A stretch of DNA of 64,000 bases from Pelosinus sp. IPA-1 (GCF_030269905.1 NZ_BSVC01000004.1:62001-126000); one strand, 5' to 3'. Positions 8,062 to 16,950 are shown, counted from the stretch's first letter. Numbers and translations are program-made. The notes: a model not told the origin generated them from the letters alone.

Positions 8062-8424
8062 TTGCAACTATATATTATGGTTTTTGTCATTGGGGGAGGC
8101 TTGTGCGTACTCGGCCAATTGTTAATGGATGCAACACCACTAACACCCGCCCATGTTTTAGTACTATTTGTGGTTTTAGGAGGAATATTAAGTGGCCTAG
8201 GCTTATATCAGCCATTGGTTGACATTGCTGGAGCTGGGGCAACTGTGCCGCTGTTAGGTTTTGGCCATGCGTTAGTCACTGGAACGATTGAAGATATAAA
8301 TAATTATGGTTTTTTGGGAATTTTTAGCGGTGCTCTCAGATCAACAGCCTCAGGTATAATGGCCGCAGTCGTTTTTGGCTTTTTTATGGCAGTATTATTT
8401 AACCCTAGGAGTAAAGGCGGATAA
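8062..8424 (+). CDS. spoVAE: Stage V sporulation protein AE (AEb type)
   Basis: A 120-residue membrane protein of the SpoVAC/SpoVAEb family with the shared GLGLYQPLVDIAGAGATVPL loop and three or more membrane segments. It is the membrane component of the dipicolinate channel next to SpoVAC and SpoVAD. TTG 8062 is the likely start because aaggaggggg lies directly upstream. Its TAA overlaps the ATG of the next gene by one base, so the two are translationally linked. Confidence 0.92.
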   Translation: MQLYIMVFVIGGGLCVLGQLLMDATPLTPAHVLVLFVVLGGILSGLGLYQPLVDIAGAGATVPLLGFGHALVTGTIEDINNYGFLGIFSGALRSTASGIMAAVVFGFFMAVLFNPRSKGG

Positions 8425-8816
8425 TGCTAGCAGTCGATATTATTGGCATAGCTGCAACAATCCTTCTGATAGGAATACGTTATCCTCACTATGTTTTAGT
8501 AGCTGCATTTATTCACGAGTTAGGTGGCATTCTAATTACTGTGTTTCTACATGGGCAAATTGATACTATTGTAGCAGCTGGGGCTTTTGGGACAATAGAA
8601 GTTACTAATCATAATGCAAGTTTTATAGGAATTCTGATTTTATTTAGTGGTTCCTTAGCAAATTATATTGCAAGCTCTCTTACAGGTGGAATTGTCTTTG
8701 AATCAACGTCTCGATTACTGAATCCGATAAGTAATCTAAAATCTCCTTTTTCTGTGATAAATTATCGATTGTGTATCGTATCCTGCGTTATTAACCTTTG
8801 GAAGATTTTTATGTGA
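8424..8816 (+). CDS. Membrane protein in the spoVA operon, M50B-like but without the second His
   Basis: A 130-residue protein coupled to spoVAE by a one-base overlap. Residues 1-90 hold about three membrane segments with the block AAFIHELGGILITVFLHGQ, then AAGAFGTIEV and a glycine-rich membrane segment (ILFSGSLANYIASSLTGG). The order resembles the peptidase M50B-like family, in which the motif is HELGH; here the second His is Gly. That resemblance is my inference and may be coincidence. No such gene lies at this point in the Bacillus spoVA operon. The last 40 residues are unlike the rest; a frameshift near the end is possible. Confidence 0.6.
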   Translation: MLAVDIIGIAATILLIGIRYPHYVLVAAFIHELGGILITVFLHGQIDTIVAAGAFGTIEVTNHNASFIGILILFSGSLANYIASSLTGGIVFESTSRLLNPISNLKSPFSVINYRLCIVSCVINLWKIFM

Positions 8817-8825
8817 GGTGCAATT

Positions 8826-9506
8826 GTGCAAAAAAGAGCTTCACGACGTTCAATGAATAGTGGAAGAACAAATGAAGAACAACAGACAAATAAAGTAGAA
8901 AAACAGGAAGATTCCATTTCGCAAAAAGACTGTAATACAGATAGTTTAATTGCTGACATGGCTCAAGGATTTATTCAGGCGCAAGCTAATACAGTGAATA
9001 ATGCCAGCAAATTATCTAATAGGGATGTTATATCACTATTGGAAAAAGTAAATAATCAATTGGAAGAAATAAAAGGATCCACCAAAGAAAAACAAAATGT
9101 GGGGGACCAAGCACAGAGTGGTCAATCCTCTAATAAAAAATCCACTCAGCAAGAAGAAGTGGAACAATCAACTAGTAGTAAGGAAAAAACAGATCAGGAA
9201 TTACTAAAACAGCTAAAAGAGTTAGTAGGTGCAACACTTCAAGAAAAAAGCAAAAAAAACGAAAATAGTATAAATACATCTTCGAAATCACAAAATGATA
9301 GTAGTGAAAATTCAAATACAAAAAATCAACAACAAAGTAGTATGCCAGCGCAGATGGCGAGTCAGGTACTAGCACAAGCGCAGTATGAGTTAGCTAATGA
9401 ACTAGAAAATAGTTTAGAAAAACTTAAACAAGTTATTAAAAAAAGTGAAAAAATTGCTACAAATATTAGTAACCTATTAGGTGAGGAAAACCAAAAAAAA
9501 TCTTGA
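8826..9506 (+). CDS. Low-complexity hydrophilic protein in the spoVA operon, unassigned
   Basis: A 226-residue protein starting at GTG 8826 after gaggtgcaatt. It has no signal peptide or membrane segment. The first 30 residues are basic; the middle (about 85-175) is very rich in Ser, Gln, Asn, Lys and Glu and looks disordered; the C-terminus (from about residue 178, QMASQVLAQAQYELANELE) should form a coiled coil. It sits between the M50B-like gene and spoVAEa, with its stop inside the next ribosome site, so it is co-transcribed with spoVA. I recognise no family; a structural forespore role is only a guess. Confidence 0.65.
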   Translation: MQKRASRRSMNSGRTNEEQQTNKVEKQEDSISQKDCNTDSLIADMAQGFIQAQANTVNNASKLSNRDVISLLEKVNNQLEEIKGSTKEKQNVGDQAQSGQSSNKKSTQQEEVEQSTSSKEKTDQELLKQLKELVGATLQEKSKKNENSINTSSKSQNDSSENSNTKNQQQSSMPAQMASQVLAQAQYELANELENSLEKLKQVIKKSEKIATNISNLLGEENQKKS

Positions 9507-9516
9507 GGTGAAGATA

Positions 9517-10116
9517 TTGTCAAAAAAAATAAGAGTGATATTAGTGACAGATGGTGATAGAGTTGCGCAACACGTTGTAGAGGAAATGGCTACATCGCTG
9601 GGTCTTCGTTGTATTTCGGCTTCAGCTGGAAATCCTACCCCAATAAGCGGGCAAGAGATTGTTACTTTATTAAAGCAAGTTCACCATGATCCAGTACTAG
9701 TTATGTTTGATGATAAGGGTAGTCGACATAAGGGTAGTGGAGAGGTTGCTATGGAATATGTAGCTTCTCATCCTGATATTGAGGTTTTAGGAGCTGTTGC
9801 AGTGGCATCAAATACAACTGGTATAGCTGGAATTGCTACTGATGAATGCATTACCAGTGGAGGTGACATCGTAAATAATCGTTCTGTCGATAAAAATGGC
9901 GCTATAAAAGGTGGACATCATAATAAGTCTATTATTACGGGAGATACGGTAGATGTACTAAATGATGTGGACATACCTTTTATTGTAGGGATAGGAGACA
10001 TTGGCAAAATGGATAGAGCAGATGATATAAGCCGAGGTGCACCTATTACTCGTAAAGCAATTGAAGAGATTTTAAAACGGAGTGGCATTGAATATGGAAG
10101 AACAAGAGAGAATTAA
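9517..10116 (+). CDS. spoVAEa: Stage V sporulation protein AE (soluble AEa type)
   Basis: A 199-residue soluble protein of the SpoVAEa family. It begins with a Rossmann-like strand (KKIRVILVTDGDRVAQ) and carries the conserved blocks SASAGNPTPISGQEIV, DDKGSRHKGSGE and VASNTTGIAGI. Its biochemical role is not established; it belongs with the dipicolinate transport proteins. I chose TTG 9517 because gaggtga is five bases upstream; the frame stays open to 9481 but those codons overlap the preceding gene. Its 3' end overlaps spoVAF by 23 bases. Confidence 0.9.
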   Translation: MSKKIRVILVTDGDRVAQHVVEEMATSLGLRCISASAGNPTPISGQEIVTLLKQVHHDPVLVMFDDKGSRHKGSGEVAMEYVASHPDIEVLGAVAVASNTTGIAGIATDECITSGGDIVNNRSVDKNGAIKGGHHNKSIITGDTVDVLNDVDIPFIVGIGDIGKMDRADDISRGAPITRKAIEEILKRSGIEYGRTREN

Positions 10117-11596
10117 TAAAGATTTAGATCATAATATTAATTACTTAAAGGACTTACTAGGCGTTGGAGAAACCTTTGATATCGTTTTTCGTGAATATAA
10201 AGTAGGACGCAAACGAGCAGCATCTTTTTCAATCAATGGTATGACAAATGACGTGCTGCTTACCAATGTTTTCCAGGACATGCTTACACTACATCCGGAC
10301 GAGTTATCATTAAATACATTGCAAAAGTTATTTTACACTCGAGCAACGCATTCTCAAGTTAAGTTAATGGATAATATGAAGGATGCGGTAACAAGTCTAT
10401 TATCTGGTGAATTATTATTTCTAGTAGATGGAGAGACAGAGCTTATAATCTTTGATGCTAGAGCATATCCTGCAAGGATGCCAAGTGAATCCACTATTGA
10501 AAAAGTAACTAGAGGGTCGCGAGATTCGTTTGTGGAAACATTACCCTTTAATACTGCATTAATTAGACGGCGTTTGCGTGATCCGAACTTACGATTCGAA
10601 ATTGTAAAAGTAGGTGTACGCTCAAGAGGCGATATTGCAGTGTGCTATATCAAGGATATTACGGACCCTAAACTTATTGACATTGTAAAACAGCGATTAA
10701 ATAATATCAATATAGATGGTATACCTATGGCGGAAAAGGCAATAGAAGAATATATTGTTGGCGGTAGTAAGTGGAACCCATTGCCAAAAGTAAGATATAC
10801 GGAGCGTCCCGATGTAGCAGTTGTTCATTTGTTAGAAGGGCATGCCTGCATAATTTCTGATACCTCACCGAATATAATGATACTTCCTACTACCTTTTGG
10901 CATCATGTGCAGCATGTAGAAGAGTTTCATCAACACGTGATGATTGGTTCTTATCTTCGCCTAGTAAGACTCTTTGGTATAGTATTATCGTTGTTTTTAC
11001 CTCCTTTATGGTTAGCATTAGTTTTGCAACAGCATTTATTGCCAGAAGCGCTAGCGTTTCTTGGCCCGCGGGATCCGGGCATTATTCCAATTGGCTTTCA
11101 ATTTCTTTTAGCTGAAGTTGGTGTAGAATTAGTACGTATGGCGACTGTTCACGTACCAACTGCACAAGCTACTTCTCTTGGTTTTATTGGTGCCTTCATG
11201 TTAGGTGATTTTGCTACCAAAGTTGGCCTCTTTGGTAATGAAATCATTTTTTATACTGCTGTGGCTGCCGTTGGAGCTTTTGCTACACCTAGTATAGAAT
11301 TTGCTATGGCTATTAGATTTTTTCGTGCGGTTTTATTATTGTTAGTTCTATTCTTTAAGTTACCAGGTTTAATAATTGGGTTAATTGGTATATTTATAGT
11401 AATGGCCACTACTAAGTCATTTGGAATTCCTTATTTATGGCCATTCTTACCTTTTAACTTAAATGGAATGAAAGATGTCTTACTACGATTACCTTTACCA
11501 AGCAAAGTTTTACGTCCAGCCATATTAAAACCTCTAGATTCTGATCGATTAAATAATGATAATAAAGAAGATGAAGAAAAAGATAAAGACAAATAA
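10094..11596 (+). CDS. spoVAF: Stage V sporulation protein AF (GerA family)
   Basis: A 500-residue protein of the GerA/SpoVAF family. A soluble N-terminal domain (about 1-260), with the block SFVETLPFNTALIRRRLRDP, is followed by several membrane segments from about residue 285 and a short charged tail of Asp, Lys and Glu. In Bacillus SpoVAF assists germinant-receptor-dependent dipicolinate release. ATG 10094 follows acggagtggcattgaat; the frame is open 12 bases further up. It ends the spoVA operon at a symmetrical terminator. Confidence 0.93.
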   Translation: MEEQERINKDLDHNINYLKDLLGVGETFDIVFREYKVGRKRAASFSINGMTNDVLLTNVFQDMLTLHPDELSLNTLQKLFYTRATHSQVKLMDNMKDAVTSLLSGELLFLVDGETELIIFDARAYPARMPSESTIEKVTRGSRDSFVETLPFNTALIRRRLRDPNLRFEIVKVGVRSRGDIAVCYIKDITDPKLIDIVKQRLNNINIDGIPMAEKAIEEYIVGGSKWNPLPKVRYTERPDVAVVHLLEGHACIISDTSPNIMILPTTFWHHVQHVEEFHQHVMIGSYLRLVRLFGIVLSLFLPPLWLALVLQQHLLPEALAFLGPRDPGIIPIGFQFLLAEVGVELVRMATVHVPTAQATSLGFIGAFMLGDFATKVGLFGNEIIFYTAVAAVGAFATPSIEFAMAIRFFRAVLLLLVLFFKLPGLIIGLIGIFIVMATTKSFGIPYLWPFLPFNLNGMKDVLLRLPLPSKVLRPAILKPLDSDRLNNDNKEDEEKDKDK

Positions 11597-11630
11597 TGAA
11601 TCCTCGCTTAAGCGAGGATTCATTATTTTC
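11592..11630. terminator. Bidirectional terminator between spoVAF and the lipoprotein gene
   Basis: An uninterrupted 36-base palindrome: 18 bases at 11592-11609 are the exact reverse complement of 11610-11627. T runs flank it on both strands. It contains the stop codons of both convergent genes. Confidence 0.85.
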
Positions 11631-12366
11631 CCTTATAGTATTCTCTTATTTTCGCCATGCTTTCGTTTATATTTGCTATGTGTTCTTCGGCGGATCCCTT
11701 ATTCTCTGCTTCAACGGCGTCTTTTAGTTGCTTTATCGAGGAATGAGTTTTGGTTGTTTCAGAGAGGATTCCTATCTTTTCCATACTAGGCTTGGCTTGC
11801 CCCCAGGTGCCCTCTAGTTCTTTCATTTTTGCCTGGGCCTTTTTCCAAGCCATATCGTGGATATAGAAACTAACATTTCTAATCGTGTTACCAACAGCAA
11901 CAATATCTGAAAGGGGTGAAAGCTTATATGATTTGCCTATATCACTAATGTTAGCCATGAATTTATTAAGACTTTCATAAGAATCAGCATTTTTATGTCC
12001 ACTAATATCAGTTACTAATTTTTCTAGAGCACCGTCAGCCTCTTTAACTCCTTTTTTGTCACCAATTTGATTCTTTATCTGAGGCCATAATGTTTGTAAT
12101 GTACTTAGTCCACTTTCAGCTTGCGCCCAGTTACCATTTACAACGCCTTCAAAGATAACTCCAGCAGTGGCTTCTAAATCATATAATTCTTCTGGTGGAG
12201 CTGCAAATCGCTGGGTTAAAGGTGGATTTGGTTTAGTCTCTACCGGTTTTCCGGCAGGTCCTATTTCTGGCTTCTTTGCTGGGCTAAACATACTGCAACC
12301 ACTTAGCAGTAATGATATACTAATTATTGCTGCCAGTTTTTTATAGGATGATCTTAGTCGTGACAA
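11623..12366 (-). CDS. Putative lipoprotein, unassigned
   Basis: A 247-residue secreted protein. A basic start and hydrophobic segment end in a clear lipobox (LLLSGC, Cys24), so it should be lipid-anchored outside the membrane. A proline-rich linker (about 30-55) follows, and the remainder is predicted mostly helical, with spaced Trp residues and two similar segments (GVVNGNWAQAESGL and MAWKKAQAKMKEL) that may be a duplicated helical repeat. The start is TTG 12366 with aaggagggg upstream. It is the only - strand gene in the first 16 kb. Function unknown. Confidence 0.75.
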   Translation of the reverse strand: MSRLRSSYKKLAAIISISLLLSGCSMFSPAKKPEIGPAGKPVETKPNPPLTQRFAAPPEELYDLEATAGVIFEGVVNGNWAQAESGLSTLQTLWPQIKNQIGDKKGVKEADGALEKLVTDISGHKNADSYESLNKFMANISDIGKSYKLSPLSDIVAVGNTIRNVSFYIHDMAWKKAQAKMKELEGTWGQAKPSMEKIGILSETTKTHSSIKQLKDAVEAENKGSAEEHIANINESMAKIREYYKGK

Positions 12367-12511
12367 TGCAGTTACCCCTCCTTTTGACTATAGCATTTGC
12401 GTGTAGTATACTATTTATTCTTAATTTTTAGTAAAATAGAATGGATAAATCCATAATATCTCTTTCATCTAACCAATATTCTCACAAAATATTTTAAATA
12501 GGGTTATTTTT

Positions 12512-12540
12512 TTGCTTTAGCTAAATTTTTCTAGTATAAT
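12512..12540 (+). promoter_or_regulatory. Sigma-A promoter of the M50 protease-trpS-scp operon
   Basis: TTGCTT, 17 bases, TATAAT lies 54 bases before the start at 12595. It fits the housekeeping consensus in both boxes and spacing. Confidence 0.7.
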
Positions 12541-12594
12541 TAGGTTACAATTTGCTTTTTATGAGAAAGTAGTATAGCTTGAGGGGGAACAAGA

Positions 12595-13215
12595 GTGTTT
12601 GGTTTCGATGAAAATATGATATTTAGAATTCCAGCTCTACTTATTGCTTTGACTATTCATGAGTATGCTCATGCTAGAGTGGCGGTATGGCTAGGAGATA
12701 ATACTCCGCGAATGATGGGACGGTTAACATTAAATCCTATTGCCCATCTTGATCCCTTCGGACTGATTATGTTATGGCTATTCAAATTTGGTTGGGCCAA
12801 GCCAGTACCAATTAATCCTAACAATTTTGCAGATTGGCGAAAAGGAAACATATTAGTTTCTCTTGCAGGACCTATCTCAAATGTAATTGTGGCATTTGTG
12901 GCTGCCATTACTTATGGTGCACTATATAAGTTGCATCTCCTTTCAAGTGGAATAGCTATGATTATAAGTTTTACTTATAGCTATAATTTAATTTTTGCAG
13001 TTTTTAATATGATTCCCTTACCACCACTTGATGGATCAAAAGTTTTAATGAATCTATTGCCAGGGCGGCAAGCTTATTTTTTTGAGAGAATTGAGCCTTA
13101 TGCTCCATTTATTTTAATGGCACTAGTCCTTTTTAATATGATTAACGTTTTTATTGGACCATTTTATAGTGCTTTAGATTTTATTATTAATCAATTAGTA
13201 GGAAAAATTCTTTAA
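12595..13215 (+). CDS. Site-2 protease family membrane metalloprotease (M50)
   Basis: A 206-residue membrane protein of the small S2P group found in many Firmicutes. The zinc motif HEYAH is at residues 22-26 and the third ligand motif PLPPLDG ends at Asp146-Gly147, both in membrane segments. These enzymes cut substrates within the membrane; the substrate is unknown. GTG 12595 follows gagggggaacaaga. It is the first gene of an operon with trpS (16-base gap) and scpA-scpB. Confidence 0.88.
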   Translation: MFGFDENMIFRIPALLIALTIHEYAHARVAVWLGDNTPRMMGRLTLNPIAHLDPFGLIMLWLFKFGWAKPVPINPNNFADWRKGNILVSLAGPISNVIVAFVAAITYGALYKLHLLSSGIAMIISFTYSYNLIFAVFNMIPLPPLDGSKVLMNLLPGRQAYFFERIEPYAPFILMALVLFNMINVFIGPFYSALDFIINQLVGKIL

Positions 13216-13231
13216 CAGGGGGAACTTTGAA

Positions 13232-14221
13232 ATGAATAAAGGACGTATTTTTAGTGGCATGCAGCCATCAGGTAAATTTCATTTGGGAAATTATATGGGT
13301 GCATTAGAAAATTGGGTAAAATTACAACATGAATATGAGTGTTTTTTTAGTATAGTTGATTGGCATGCCTTAACCTCCTCCTTCGAGGACACGAGTAAGA
13401 TTCCAGAACGTATTCACGAAATGGCTTTGGATTGGCTAAGTGCTGGTCTTGATCCAGAGCGTAATGTTATTTTTGTACAATCACATGTGAAAGAACATGC
13501 AGAACTACATCTATTATTATCCATGATGACTCCATTATCTTGGCTAGAACGGGTACCTACTTATAAAGATAAATTACAGCAATTGGGTGTACAAGGAAAG
13601 GATATAAATACCTACGGCTTTCTAGGATACCCGGAGTTAATGACTGCAGATATCATTTTATATAAAGCAAATATAGTTCCTGTAGGGGAAGATCAAATTC
13701 CACATTTAGAGTTGTCACGCGAAATAGCACGGCGATTTAATAATTTATACAAACCTGTTTTTCCCGAACCTCAAGCTAGTTTAAGTCAGGCTGCTGTTTT
13801 ACCAGGTATTGACGGGAGAAAGATGAGTAAATCTTATGGGAATGAAATTCCTTTTGCGGCTAGTCCTGATGAACTTAGGGCTAGGGTTCGTCTAATGGTA
13901 ACGGATCCTCAGCGGGTCAAAAGAACAGATCTAGGGAATCCTGATGTATGTACAGTTTACACATTTCATAAGATTTTCAACAAAGAACAGTCTGCTGAAA
14001 TTGCTCAATCTTGCCGGCAAGCAACATTAGGGTGTGTAGACTGTAAAAAATGTTTAGCAGAGAAGATGGTTACTAATTTGGCCGATATGCATGTACGCCG
14101 TCAAGAGTTAGAAGCTAATCCAGGGCGGGTTAAAGAAATTTTAGTTTATGGTGGCGAAAGGGCAAGAAAAGTTGCTGCAAAAACAATGGAAGAAGTTCGC
14201 CAAGTCATGAACCTTGCTTAA
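13232..14221 (+). CDS. trpS: Tryptophanyl-tRNA synthetase
   Basis: A 329-residue class I synthetase of normal length that charges tRNA-Trp. The HIGH-type motif is HLGN (17-20) after GMQPSG, and KMSKS is at 197-201. A CVDCKKC cluster occurs near residue 270, as in many bacterial TrpS proteins. The 16-base gap to the gene upstream leaves no room for a T-box leader of its own, so it depends on the shared operon promoter. Confidence 0.96.
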   Translation: MNKGRIFSGMQPSGKFHLGNYMGALENWVKLQHEYECFFSIVDWHALTSSFEDTSKIPERIHEMALDWLSAGLDPERNVIFVQSHVKEHAELHLLLSMMTPLSWLERVPTYKDKLQQLGVQGKDINTYGFLGYPELMTADIILYKANIVPVGEDQIPHLELSREIARRFNNLYKPVFPEPQASLSQAAVLPGIDGRKMSKSYGNEIPFAASPDELRARVRLMVTDPQRVKRTDLGNPDVCTVYTFHKIFNKEQSAEIAQSCRQATLGCVDCKKCLAEKMVTNLADMHVRRQELEANPGRVKEILVYGGERARKVAAKTMEEVRQVMNLA

Positions 14222-14223
14222 GT

Positions 14224-14931
14224 ATGTCGGAATATAATATTAAATTAGAAGTTTTTGAAGGCCCAATGGACCTATTAATGCATTTAATTGAAAAAAATCA
14301 AATTGACATTTATGATATACCCATTGCAATAGTAACGGAGCAATACTTAGGATATCTTAAATCCTTAGAGATGTTTAATATTGATGTTGCTAGTGAGTTT
14401 TTACTCATGGCAGCAACTTTATTACAAATAAAATCGCGTATGTTATTACCACGAAAACCACAGACCATTGAAATAGATGAGGAGGAAGACCCACGTCAAG
14501 AACTTGTTGATCGGTTATTGGAATATCGCAAATTTAAGGAAATGTCTGCGGTGATGGAAAACATGTTACGGCAGCGAGAACATTTCTTCACCCGTTTACC
14601 AGAAGAGTTCCCAGTGAAGATCCCATTACCTGAAGGGTTGAATATTAATGATTTGGTAGTAGCATTTGCTGCGGTATGGGAAAGTAGTATTGATGATTAT
14701 GAACTTGTTTCTCGTGAGGAATTTAGTGTGCAGGATAAGATGTATGATATTATCCACTTATTATATAAATACAAGGGAAAGTTAGAATTTAGTCAGACTC
14801 TAATTCGTAAGGGAACTAAATCCGAGGTAATTGCATCCTTCTTAGCATTACTAGAATTAGTGAAATTACAAAGGGTGATCATTGCTCAGCAAGAACGCTT
14901 TGGAGCCATCAATATTACATTGAAAGAGTGA
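14224..14931 (+). CDS. scpA: Segregation and condensation protein A
   Basis: A 235-residue kleisin that bridges the heads of the Smc dimer. The N-terminal family block is clear (YNIKLEVFEGPMDLLMHLIE), followed by the helical linker and the C-terminal winged helix that contacts the other Smc head. It starts two bases after the trpS stop and is followed eight bases later by scpB, its obligate partner. The tight spacing implies one transcript from the promoter at 12512. Confidence 0.95.
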   Translation: MSEYNIKLEVFEGPMDLLMHLIEKNQIDIYDIPIAIVTEQYLGYLKSLEMFNIDVASEFLLMAATLLQIKSRMLLPRKPQTIEIDEEEDPRQELVDRLLEYRKFKEMSAVMENMLRQREHFFTRLPEEFPVKIPLPEGLNINDLVVAFAAVWESSIDDYELVSREEFSVQDKMYDIIHLLYKYKGKLEFSQTLIRKGTKSEVIASFLALLELVKLQRVIIAQQERFGAINITLKE

Positions 14932-14938
14932 GAATTAA

Positions 14939-15454
14939 ATGTTTTACTTACAATATAAAAAGCATGTAGAAGCTCTACTTTTTGTTAGTGGCGATCCAAT
15001 CTCTACACATAAAATGGCACAAATTCTTGAAATCCCCGAGGAACATATTAATTTATTGGTTGAACAGCTAATACAAGATATGGCTGAAGATAGCCGTGGA
15101 TTGACGATTGTTAAAGTTGCTGCTGGTTACCAGCTTTGCACTAAACCTGAATTATCTTCTATATTAGAAAGGTTAGGGCAAGTTCAAGATAATAAGTTAT
15201 CCGCTGCTGCTATGGAAACCTTATCAATTATCGCTTTTAAACAGCCAATTACAAAGCTAGAAATTGAAAGTATCCGTGGTGTGAAGATTGATAGAGTGTT
15301 AGCTACATTAAATGAGCGGCAAATGATAAAAGAAATTGGACGCAAAGAAGCTATTGGAAGACCCATTTTATATGGAACAACCGAGACGTTTTTAAAATGT
15401 TTTGGTTTAAATGGCCTACAAGATTTACCTCCTTTAATCGAACTTCTACCGTAA
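14939..15454 (+). CDS. scpB: Segregation and condensation protein B
   Basis: A 171-residue protein with two winged-helix domains that dimerises on ScpA in the Smc condensin. The conserved second-domain block is visible (ALETLSIIAFKQPIT-like, here AMETLSIIAFKQPITKLEIE) with RGVKIDRVLATL after it. Length is slightly below the usual 180-200. A terminator directly follows the stop. Confidence 0.94.
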   Translation: MFYLQYKKHVEALLFVSGDPISTHKMAQILEIPEEHINLLVEQLIQDMAEDSRGLTIVKVAAGYQLCTKPELSSILERLGQVQDNKLSAAAMETLSIIAFKQPITKLEIESIRGVKIDRVLATLNERQMIKEIGRKEAIGRPILYGTTETFLKCFGLNGLQDLPPLIELLP

Positions 15455-15481
15455 AACAGCCCCTAGGGGCTGTTTTTTTTG
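15453..15481 (+). terminator. Terminator of the trpS-scpAB operon
   Basis: A GC-rich perfect stem (acagcccct / aggggctgt) is followed by eight or more T residues, starting in the scpB stop codon. Confidence 0.9.
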
Positions 15482-15547
15482 TATATGTATCTATTATTGG
15501 GTTAACACTAAGAAGACGTAAAGAATAATAGTAAGGGAGCAACAAGT

Positions 15548-16213
15548 GTGGAACTTTGGTTAATGTTACTAATCGCTATTATAATAATTAGTTTGTTACT
15601 TCTTTTTAGTAAGATATATATAGATATTAAATATAAGCGTAATGGCAAGAATGATTATATTAAGGTAGATGTTTCTATGTTAAAAAGATTGTTAGTCTAT
15701 CAGATGGAAGTTCCAATTGTAGAAGTAGACGATAATAAGAGCCCCTTTTTAATTCAATCAGTATTAAAAACTGCTAACGCTAGCGATGAAGTATATAAAA
15801 AAAAAGAAAAACGCCTTATTGATAAGATGGCAAAATTATATAGTAAGCGACCGATTAAATTAAGGCATGCTATTCACCAAATTAATTATTTCACTCATTT
15901 GTATTCCAAGGCTATTGATAAGATCTTTAGGTTAATAGTATGTGAAAAATTTTACTGGAAAACTTCCTATGGTGCAGAGGATGCTGCCCTAACAGGCATT
16001 ATGGCAGGATTATTATGGACAGGGCAAACATTTTTGATCACTCAATTCAAAAGACGTATTTCGTTGCTTGGTAAACCGGTTATTATGTTACATCCTATAT
16101 TTGGATCTAAACAGTGTGAGGTAGATTTTCAATGTATATTCAGCATAAGACTTGGTAATGTTATAAAAGCAATTAGGAGTATATATGCTATTAAAAATGA
16201 AAAGGAGAAATAA
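15548..16213 (+). CDS. DUF2953 domain protein
   Basis: A 221-residue protein with one N-terminal membrane segment (residues 2-22) and a cytoplasmic or matrix domain of the DUF2953 type, including the FYWKTSYGAEDAALTGIMAG block and the closing PIFGSKQCEVDFQCIFSIRLG. GTG 15548 follows aagggagcaacaa. In Bacillus and clostridia DUF2953 genes pair with ytfJ/gerW, as here with a 2-base gap, which suggests a spore-related role; the biochemical role is unknown. Confidence 0.85.
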   Translation: MELWLMLLIAIIIISLLLLFSKIYIDIKYKRNGKNDYIKVDVSMLKRLLVYQMEVPIVEVDDNKSPFLIQSVLKTANASDEVYKKKEKRLIDKMAKLYSKRPIKLRHAIHQINYFTHLYSKAIDKIFRLIVCEKFYWKTSYGAEDAALTGIMAGLLWTGQTFLITQFKRRISLLGKPVIMLHPIFGSKQCEVDFQCIFSIRLGNVIKAIRSIYAIKNEKEK

Positions 16214-16215
16214 AA

Positions 16216-16656
16216 GTGTCTGAACATCCAATTCAAGGGCTAATGAAAACGGCTATGGAAAGTATTAAAGATATGGTAGATGTAAATACAATTGTTGGTG
16301 ATGCTGTTGAAACTCCGGACGGAACTATCATTATACCAATTTCTCGAGTATCCTTTGGCTTTGCGGCTGGAGGAGGCAACTGCGAACCCGAAAACCTAGA
16401 GGAATCTAAAGCCGCTATTTCATTTGGTGGTGGTAGTGGTGCAGGAGTAAGCGTAAAGCCAGTAGGATTTTTAGTCTGCTCAGCAGTACATGGCGTTCGC
16501 TTTATGCCGGTAGAAGGGAATATTATTTATGATAGATTAATAGATTTGGTACCTAAGGTATTGAATAAGATTCAAGAAATGCTAGAAAATACGAAGAATG
16601 ATACTATGGATGATATGGATGAATTAGCGGAAACTGCTGAAACACAGGGTAAATAA
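16216..16656 (+). CDS. gerW: GerW/YtfJ family spore protein
   Basis: A 146-residue protein of the YtfJ/GerW family. In Bacillus the protein is made in the forespore and is needed for normal germination. The conserved core includes VGDAVETPDGTIIIPISRVS, FAAGGG, the FGGGSGAGVSV glycine loop and the LVCSAVHGVRFMPV strand. The acidic C-terminal tail (rich in Asp, Glu and Met) is variable in the family. GTG 16216 follows aaaggagaaataaaa. Confidence 0.9.
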   Translation: MSEHPIQGLMKTAMESIKDMVDVNTIVGDAVETPDGTIIIPISRVSFGFAAGGGNCEPENLEESKAAISFGGGSGAGVSVKPVGFLVCSAVHGVRFMPVEGNIIYDRLIDLVPKVLNKIQEMLENTKNDTMDDMDELAETAETQGK

Positions 16657-16705
16657 TTGCTTACCTCAAATCAGGCTTATTTTAGTAAAGGAAGTAGTAC
16701 GTATA

Positions 16706-16753
16706 CTACTAAGTAAAAAACCGCACATTATAGTGCGGTTTTTTACTTAGTAG
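16706..16753. terminator. Bidirectional terminator between gerW and the small - strand gene
   Basis: A perfect 21-bp stem (16706-16726 with 16733-16753) around an attata loop carries A and T runs in both arms, so it can end transcription from both convergent genes. Confidence 0.85.
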
Positions 16754-16761
16754 GTAATATC

Positions 16762-16950
16762 TTATTGTAATTGATCTAATTTCTCTTTAATTTGGGTTGC
16801 ATGTAACGCTTCTGCTTCTGCAAAGTGACTGTACATTTTAGAAACATCTGCATTTTTAATCTGTTTAGCAAATGTTTGGTAATCGCGCACTAACTCTTGT
16901 TTGCGCGTTAACGTATTGCGTAAAGCAGTTGTCATATCTAGTGATTCCAT
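16762..16950 (-). CDS. Small helical protein, unassigned
   Basis: A 62-residue protein preceded by a strong ribosome site (aaagggggtgaattt). It is highly charged, without cysteine, and predicted to form two long helices: RNTLTRKQELVRDYQTFAKQ and VSKMYSHFAEAEALHATQIK. The spacing of Glu, His and Tyr in the second helix recalls half of a ferritin-like bundle, which is a weak inference. It lies between gerW and a second D,D-carboxypeptidase and may be spore-associated. Confidence 0.7.
   Translation of the reverse strand: MESLDMTTALRNTLTRKQELVRDYQTFAKQIKNADVSKMYSHFAEAEALHATQIKEKLDQLQ

Noticed and set aside
13216-13231. T-box leader for trpS
   Set aside because: Only 16 bases separate trpS from the preceding gene, and no T-box sequence is present at the operon promoter.
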